Source: CAZFYZ01 sp964523735 (GTDB taxonomy: Bacteria > Armatimonadota > UBA5829). From it: a stretch of DNA of 18,343 nt. Positions 13,458 to 18,343 of the stretch are shown piece by piece (the stretch's first letter is position 1; every line of letters starts with the position of its first letter). The stretch spans positions 1 to 18,343 of the forward strand of contig CAZFYZ010000073.1 of the NCBI GenBank assembly GCA_964523735.1, given 5' to 3'. The notes under the pieces are model-generated. The model was not told the DNA's origin and did not search any database. It worked only from the letters and a program-made list of their open reading frames with translations. The translations under genes were made by a program, and so were the position numbers.

Positions 13458-13924
13458 CCTGCCATACTCCTCAGCAAGTTGGCCATCTCGACCGCCGACT
13501 CCGCCGCCGCAAAGCCCTTGTTGCCGGCTTTGGTGCCCGCTCGCTCGATGGCCTGCTCGATAGTATCGGTTGTTATCACCCCATAGATCGTGGGGACGCC
13601 GCTCGACATATTCACCTGCGCAACGCCTTTGGTGACTTCGGCCGCGATGTAATCGAAGTGTGGTGTCGAACCGCGTATCACGGCGCCGATGCAGATCACT
13701 GCATCATACTTCCCGCTCTGAGCCATCTTCATCGCCGCTAAGGGGATCTCGAAGGCGCCCGGCACCCAGGCGATCTCGAAGGCTTTCTCATCGCCGCCGT
13801 GTCGCTTGAGTGCGTCAAGCGCGCCGTCGAGCATCTTGCCGGTTATGAACTCATTGAACCGGCTGACGACGATACCGAACTTGAGACCCTTAGCTGTTAG
13901 TTGACCTTCGTATGTCTTAGGCAT
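13454..13924 (-). CDS. ribH: 6,7-dimethyl-8-ribityllumazine synthase
   Basis: RibH condenses 5-amino-6-ribitylaminouracil with 3,4-dihydroxy-2-butanone 4-phosphate to lumazine, the penultimate step to riboflavin. At 156 residues it is the standard length. Visible motifs are SRFNEFIT (21-28), WVPGAFEIP (53-61), GAVIRGSTPHFDYI (80-93, His89 catalytic), GVITTDT (115-121) and an NKG loop (135-137). I start it at the ATG ending at 13924, preceded by GGAGGAG 7 bases upstream; a longer reading from 14041 runs into the terminator hairpin and is not native-like. It follows ribBA after a 149-bp gap holding the hairpin and U-tract, and overlaps htrA. Confidence 0.95.
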   Translation of the reverse strand: MPKTYEGQLTAKGLKFGIVVSRFNEFITGKMLDGALDALKRHGGDEKAFEIAWVPGAFEIPLAAMKMAQSGKYDAVICIGAVIRGSTPHFDYIAAEVTKGVAQVNMSSGVPTIYGVITTDTIEQAIERAGTKAGNKGFAAAESAVEMANLLRSMAG

Positions 13925-13984
13925 CTTCCAACTCCTCCATATGCCCCCACTCAGGGCTGTCGCCTGCGGCTTGCATCTACAAAG

Positions 13985-14066
13985 AAAAAAACTTAACAGG
14001 GAAGGCGCGGGAGTGAGATGAGGAGGAACCGGAATCCTCATTCAAATCCAGCATATCCCTGTTAAG
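13985..14066 (-). terminator. Hairpin plus U-tract between ribBA and ribH
   Basis: On the minus strand, CTTAACAGGGA (14066-14056) pairs with TCCCTGTTAAG (14002-13992), 11 bp perfect, directly followed by seven T (13991-13985). An inner 7-bp stem (14035-14041 with 14018-14024) fills the loop. The order stem then U-tract is that of an intrinsic terminator, though the loop is long (53 nt). It starts 7 bases after the ribBA stop, so it may end or attenuate transcription before ribH, htrA and the phosphoesterase gene. Confidence 0.7.
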
Positions 14067-14073
14067 TAACATC

Positions 14074-15345
14074 TTATTCGCCTGCACTGCTGGTATCTCC
14101 TGCTTCAGCTTGTTTATTTGTGGCGCACTCGTCGAGAAAGTGCCCCATCTTCTCACGCTTGGTATTGAGATAGCGGGCGTTCTCAGGGTTCGGTTCGCAC
14201 ACGATAGGCACCCGGTCCACTATCTCCAAGTCAAAACCCTGAAGCGCCACATACTTCGCAGGGTTATTGGTCATCAACCTTATCTTCTTAAGACCCAGAT
14301 CGACCAGCACCTGGGCACCGAGGCTGTAGTCGCGCAGGTCCTCGGGGAAGCCGAGCATATGATTGGCCTCGACCGTGTCGGCGCCGTGGTCCTGCAGTAC
14401 GTAGGCCTTGAGCTTGTTAACGAGGCCGATGCCTCGCCCCTCGTGGTGGTAGATGTAGAGGATTACACCCTTACCCTCATCTGCTATGGCCCTCATCGCG
14501 GCGTGCAGCTGTTCGCCACAGTCGCAGCGTCGTGAACCGAGGACGTCGCCAGTGAAGCATCCCGAGTGGATACGCACCAGCGCCGGCTCGCCATCCGTAA
14601 CGTCGCCCATTACAAGGGCAACGTAAGGGCCTGCCTCAACTACGGGCTGGTAGACATAGGCTGTGAAGTCGCCCTCTCTCGTCGGCATCCGGCATGGCGG
14701 GTCGGATCGGAATATCAGCCGCTCGTTGGTGCGGCGATACTTTATGAGATCGGCGATTGTGGCGATCTTCATATCCCACTTCTTCGCGATCTCGATGAGT
14801 TGCGGCAGCCGCGCCATTGTGCCGTCTTCGCTCAATATCTCGCAGAGGACGCCGCTCGACCCCATCCCAGCCAGCCGGACCAGGTCAACGACGGCTTCGG
14901 TATGTCCCGCGCGAACCAGCACCCCACCCTCTTCGGCCCTCAGAGGATGGATGTGGCCTGGGCGCGCCAGGTCCTCCGGACGCGCCGAAGCATCGGCGAA
15001 GACCCGAATCGTGGCCGCACGGTCCGGAGCGGAGATCCCTGTCGTTGTTCCACGGATTGCATCAACACTGACCGTGAACGCAGTCCCAAGCTTGGCCGTG
15101 TTCTGCTCGACCATCATCGGCAGGCCGAGCTCGTCCAGTCGTTGGCTGGTGGCGGGCACGCAGATCAAGCCGCGCCCGTGGGTGGCCATGAAGTTGACGG
15201 CTTCGGGCGTTATGCACTCCGTCGCCATGACGAAGTCGCCCTCGTTCTCGCGGTCCTCATCATCGACCACGATGATCATTTTCCCGGCTTTGAGCTCCTC
15301 GAGCGCCTCCGGGACCGAGATAAACATGTTGCTGGTATCTGTCAT
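14074..15345 (-). CDS. ribBA: Bifunctional DHBP synthase / GTP cyclohydrolase II
   Basis: This 423-residue fusion supplies both riboflavin precursors. The N-terminal DHBP synthase (about 6-205) makes 3,4-dihydroxy-2-butanone 4-phosphate from ribulose 5-phosphate and shows DDEDRENEGD (28-37), HGRGL (56-60), RPGHIHPL (128-135) and AGHTEA (146-151). The C-terminal GTP cyclohydrolase II (about 208-400) shows RIHSGC (258-263), the zinc Cys residues Cys263, Cys274 and Cys276, and HEGRGIGL (301-308). The usual RIHSEC Glu is Gly here. Both halves look active. I start it at the ATG ending at 15345, with AAGGG upstream; a GTG reading from 15387 would only add residues from the repeat at 15361-15394. 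It lies between ribE and ribH. Confidence 0.95.
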   Translation of the reverse strand: MTDTSNMFISVPEALEELKAGKMIIVVDDEDRENEGDFVMATECITPEAVNFMATHGRGLICVPATSQRLDELGLPMMVEQNTAKLGTAFTVSVDAIRGTTTGISAPDRAATIRVFADASARPEDLARPGHIHPLRAEEGGVLVRAGHTEAVVDLVRLAGMGSSGVLCEILSEDGTMARLPQLIEIAKKWDMKIATIADLIKYRRTNERLIFRSDPPCRMPTREGDFTAYVYQPVVEAGPYVALVMGDVTDGEPALVRIHSGCFTGDVLGSRRCDCGEQLHAAMRAIADEGKGVILYIYHHEGRGIGLVNKLKAYVLQDHGADTVEANHMLGFPEDLRDYSLGAQVLVDLGLKKIRLMTNNPAKYVALQGFDLEIVDRVPIVCEPNPENARYLNTKREKMGHFLDECATNKQAEAGDTSSAGE

Positions 15346-15360
15346 TAAAACCCTTTTTGT

Positions 15361-15394
15361 CACGAAATCACGAAAGGGAGAAATCACGAAAGGC
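15361..15394. repeat. TTTCGTGATTTC direct repeat between ribE and ribBA
   Basis: On the minus strand CTTTCGTGATTTC occurs twice in 34 bases (CTTTCGTGATTTC-TCC-CTTTCGTGATTTC). It resembles the anchor CTTTCGCGATTA…CCC of the array at 1-376 and is probably a small relative. It fills most of the 53-bp ribE-ribBA gap. Confidence 0.65.
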
Positions 15395-15398
15395 CGTC

Positions 15399-16020
<622 letters not shown>

Positions 16021-16040
<20 letters not shown>

Positions 16041-17109
16041 ACCCCTCCACCACGAAATCTTCCCCGAAACGGCGGAGCTTAATCCTGTCTAGCTTAGTAG
16101 CCGCCTCTATTGTATCGACTCCAACTCCCCCGACGGCCGGGACAGCATCTCGCCCGCCAACTATCTTCGGCGCGTAGAAGTAGATAACCTTGTCGACGAC
16201 GCCTTCGGCCAGAGCCGATGCGGCGGTCTCGCCGCCGCCCTCGATCAGAACAGAGAGGTGACCAAGCTTGCCGAGCTGCATCATCAGGTCGGAGATTGAA
16301 GCTCGGCCACCAGCCATCCTCAAGGTTAGTATACGCGCTCCGGCGTGTTCGAGTTTCCTCAGTGAATCGGCATTCGCACATGGAGGACACGCGACTATGC
16401 ACTCGCCTTCGGAGCGCAGAATCGCGAGCTCAGCCGGAAGATCGAGCCCCTTGCTGATCACTACTCTCGACGGATAGCGCACATTCTTGCCCAGACGAGC
16501 AGTGAGCTGCGGGTTGTCAGCCCGTGCCGTCTTGCCACCTACGAGGATCGCGTCCACGCGGCTCCTGATGCGATGCGCATACGCTCGCGAGCGCTCGTTG
16601 GTAATCCACTTGCTGTCGCCCGTGCGGGTGGCAATCCGGCCGTCGAGAGTCATCGCCGACTTGAGAATGACGAATGGCATCCCGGTTGTCCGGTGTTTGA
16701 TGTAAGCCTCGTTGAGCTCGCGGGCCTTGTCTTCCAGAAGCGGGTAGTGTACCTCAACCCCTGCAGCCTCAAGCTCAGCGATTCCCCGTCCCGCCACTTT
16801 CGGATCTGGATCGACCATTGCCGCATGAACTTCGTGGATGCCGGATTCTATGATAGCCTGGGTGCACGGAGGTGTTCGGCCGTGATGGCAGCAGGGTTCG
16901 AGGGTCACGTACATGCTGGCGCCGCAGGCTCTATCGCCTGCGTGTCTTATGGCAAAGACTTCGGCGTGGGGTTCACCCGCCCTGGGGTGATAGCCCTCGC
17001 CTACGATGCCGCCGTCTTTGACGATCACGGCGCCCACCATCGGGTTTGGGCTTGTCCTGCCGCGCGCTGCCAGCCTGAGTGCGCGCCTCATGTAGTCAGA
17101 ATCAGTCAC
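16021..17109 (-). CDS. ribD: Bifunctional pyrimidine deaminase/reductase
   Basis: RibD carries out the second and third steps of riboflavin synthesis: deamination, then NADPH-dependent side-chain reduction. The 362-residue protein has an N-terminal deaminase (about 1-145) with the zinc motifs HAE (48-50) and PCCHHGRTPPC (72-82), and a C-terminal reductase (about 146-362) with SAMTLDGRIA (151-160), GGKTARADNPQLT (191-203) and LIEGGGE. Both parts are complete. Its ATG overlaps the upstream membrane protein stop as ATGA. No FMN riboswitch is visible in the short upstream space, so control may rest with that upstream gene's promoter. Confidence 0.95.
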
Positions 17110-17468
17110 TTGTCTCGCCGATTGTCCCGTCGAAGATCACTGATCATCCGCCTTTGGAGTATGATAGAGCTCTTGATCACCTCTCGCACATCGGCAAACG
17201 CAATAATCAAGATCACCGGGACCAAGAGGATGCAGATGGTCAGGTAGATCAGCCCGATAACTGGGTTCTGCTTGCCCACCACGAGCGGTATCCCGTACAG
17301 CATCGCGAAGAACAATTCGAACATTGCCAGCAGCGCCACACGAAGCATCCGCTGCCTGCGGCTGATGACGTCACCCAGCGACCGCCATCGCACCAGCTCC
17401 ACTATGAGGAAGACTGCGATGCCCGCGAACGCGAAGATAGCGATGTATTGGACAACGCGATCAGGCAT
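17106..17468 (-). CDS. Small membrane protein heading the riboflavin operon
   Basis: This 120-residue protein is not recognised. It has three hydrophobic segments (about 5-25, 43-63 and 70-93), with basic loops and a strongly basic C-terminus (RRMISDLRRDNRRDK) that would sit in the cytoplasm by the positive-inside rule. It overlaps ribD by four bases (ATGA), so it is cotranslated with the riboflavin genes. A riboflavin transporter (RibU, RibM or ImpX type) would usually be longer, so I do not call it a transporter. It is separated from rpe by 81 bp holding a palindrome. Confidence 0.7.
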   Translation of the reverse strand: MPDRVVQYIAIFAFAGIAVFLIVELVRWRSLGDVISRRQRMLRVALLAMFELFFAMLYGIPLVVGKQNPVIGLIYLTICILLVPVILIIAFADVREVIKSSIILQRRMISDLRRDNRRDK

Positions 17469-17496
17469 ACTGCTACCGGAGGTCGTCCTCGCCTGG

Positions 17497-17517
17497 ATGC
17501 TGAATCAAGTTCAGCAT
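17497..17517. repeat. Short palindrome of the ATGCTGAA…TTCAGCAT type
   Basis: ATGCTGAA (17497-17504) and TTCAGCAT (17510-17517) form an 8-bp perfect stem with a 5-nt loop TCAAG. I recognise this string, with its flanking CCTGG and GACG, as a dispersed palindrome common in bacterial genomes. It lies between rpe and the riboflavin operon and could serve as a weak terminator. Confidence 0.75.
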
Positions 17518-17549
17518 GACGATATGACGGTGTTTTTGGCCAGCGCGAG

Positions 17550-18227
17550 TTAGCTGGAAAGCGCTGCCTCCGCGGCCTGCTGAATCTCAAGGCAGGCCTC
17601 TGCGGGTGACAAGCTGTTCCTGTACACCGACGTGCCGGCAACGAGCGCGTTCGCACCTGCTGCGGCCACCCGTGGAGCTGTCTCAAGGTCAACCCCACCG
17701 TCGACAGATATGTCCATGTCGGGATTGCACTCGTTAGCCATGTCTCGTGCGCACTCGATCTTGGGCAGCATTCCTTCGATGAAGCTCTGGCCGCCAAACC
17801 CGGGGTTGACAGTCATTATGAGCAGAAGATCGATGTCGCTCACGACGTGCTCAATCGAGCACAACGGAGTGGACGGGTTCAGGGCAACGCCCGCTCGCAC
17901 GCCAGTGGCTTTGATCTGCTGGATCGTGCGGTGCAGGTGCACACAGGTCTCTGCATGAACTGTAACGGATGATGCGCCGGCATCCACAAAGTCCTGTATA
18001 TAGAGTTCCGGCCGCTCGATCATCAGGTGCACCCAGAGCGGCATGTCGGTGAGCTTACGCACTGCCTTGATGATCATAGGCCCGAACGTGATATTGGGCA
18101 CGAAGTGACCGTCCATTACGTCGCAGTGCAGGCCGCCCGCCCCGCACTCACTCACGGCGGCTATGTCCTTGCCAAGGTTGCTGAAATCCGCCGCAAGCAG
18201 GGATGGGAGTATCAGAATTGGTTTCAT
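17550..18227 (-). CDS. rpe: Ribulose-phosphate 3-epimerase
   Basis: Rpe interconverts ribulose 5-phosphate and xylulose 5-phosphate in the pentose phosphate pathway. The 225-residue TIM barrel has ILPSLLAADF (6-15), HCDVMDGHFVPN (34-45), VHLMI (66-70), TVNPGFGGQ (139-147) and SVDGGV (174-179). The metal and catalytic residues His34, Asp36, His67 and Asp176 are present. It starts one base after the stop of the gene to its right, so they are cotranscribed. In many bacteria rpe follows a PASTA kinase and rsgA; that matches the partial gene to the right only loosely. Ribulose 5-phosphate is also the substrate of KdsD and RibB. Confidence 0.95.
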   Translation of the reverse strand: MKPILILPSLLAADFSNLGKDIAAVSECGAGGLHCDVMDGHFVPNITFGPMIIKAVRKLTDMPLWVHLMIERPELYIQDFVDAGASSVTVHAETCVHLHRTIQQIKATGVRAGVALNPSTPLCSIEHVVSDIDLLLIMTVNPGFGGQSFIEGMLPKIECARDMANECNPDMDISVDGGVDLETAPRVAAAGANALVAGTSVYRNSLSPAEACLEIQQAAEAALSS

Positions 18228-18228
18228 A

Positions 18229-18343
18229 CTAGGGATTTGGTACTCTCTTTACTAAGACTCCGCCAACGTAGATCTCGATAGTGACATCTGATCCCTCGGC
18301 GGTGACAGATTGTGTGAACTTGTCGCCCGGGTCGCGCATCTGC
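18229..18343 (-). CDS. Partial C-terminus, possibly a PASTA-domain Ser/Thr kinase
   Basis: Only the last 37 codons are inside the window; the gene runs off the right edge. The peptide contains MRDPGDKFTQSV, DVTIEIYVGG and KRVPNP and ends with TAG one base before rpe. Alternating strand-forming residues followed by a short basic end are like the segment after PASTA repeats in bacterial kinases, which often precede rpe. With so little sequence this is a guess supported mainly by position. Confidence 0.4.
   Translation of the reverse strand, partial: QMRDPGDKFTQSVTAEGSDVTIEIYVGGVLVKRVPNP

Noticed and set aside
17469..17549. FMN riboswitch before the riboflavin genes
   Set aside because: The gap is only 81 bp and lacks the conserved RFN sequence blocks; it holds only a short palindrome. 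The gaps before ribBA and ribH also lack RFN elements.
17402..17797. 131-codon minus-strand frame overlapping rpe
   Set aside because: It overlaps rpe out of frame and includes the HAELDSASR peptide generated by the dispersed palindrome at 17497-17517.

Overview
The window is about 18.3 kb of GC-rich bacterial DNA with tightly packed genes and few, repeat-filled gaps. Kdo-pathway genes (arabinose-5-phosphate isomerase and Kdo-8-phosphate phosphatase), a membrane-anchored HtrA protease and polyprenyl-sugar type glycosyltransferases point to a Gram-negative, outer-membrane organism. The many palindromic repeat families, the TTG/GTG starts and one small membrane protein with an N-terminus like those common in Planctomycetota suggest an environmental lineage such as Armatimonadota or Planctomycetota. 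That placement is inference; no rRNA or phylogenetic marker is present.

Left part (1-6538, all minus strand). Transcription runs right to left: kdsD, kdsC, a 5'-nucleotidase-like metallophosphatase, a GT39-type membrane glycosyltransferase, a GT2 polyprenyl-phosphate-sugar synthase-like enzyme, and a secreted STN-domain protein. Junctions are nearly all touching, so this looks like one cell-envelope polysaccharide operon. The promoter candidate before kdsD is an extended -10 (TGCTATAAT). Two of the genes carry in-frame palindromic repeat insertions, and the operon runs into a 7-unit tandem array at 1-376.

Middle part (6539-11727). A BON-domain protein on the plus strand faces a minus-strand pair, an MFS exporter followed by a divergent MobA-like nucleotidyltransferase. 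A plus-strand cassette follows: a polytopic membrane protein, a winged-helix regulator, a secreted unknown and a small membrane protein, driven by a clear TTGCGT-18-TATAAT promoter. The intergenic gaps hold a palindromic element present twice, a REPIN-like inverted pair and a triplicated GTAG-hairpin repeat.

Right part (11728-18343, minus strand). A PASTA-like C-terminal fragment precedes rpe. After a short palindrome comes a riboflavin operon: small membrane protein, ribD, ribE, ribBA, ribH, then htrA and a YfcE-like phosphoesterase. The genes are joined by ATGA or longer overlaps except at two gaps: a repeat-containing gap between ribE and ribBA, and a hairpin plus U-tract between ribBA and ribH that could act as terminator or attenuator. 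No FMN riboswitch is visible before ribD.

I see no defence island, CRISPR, prophage or complete transposon. The most unusual property is the number of unrelated small palindromic repeat families (about nine) in 18 kb, some inside genes and some at divergent promoters, with no mobilising enzyme in the window.
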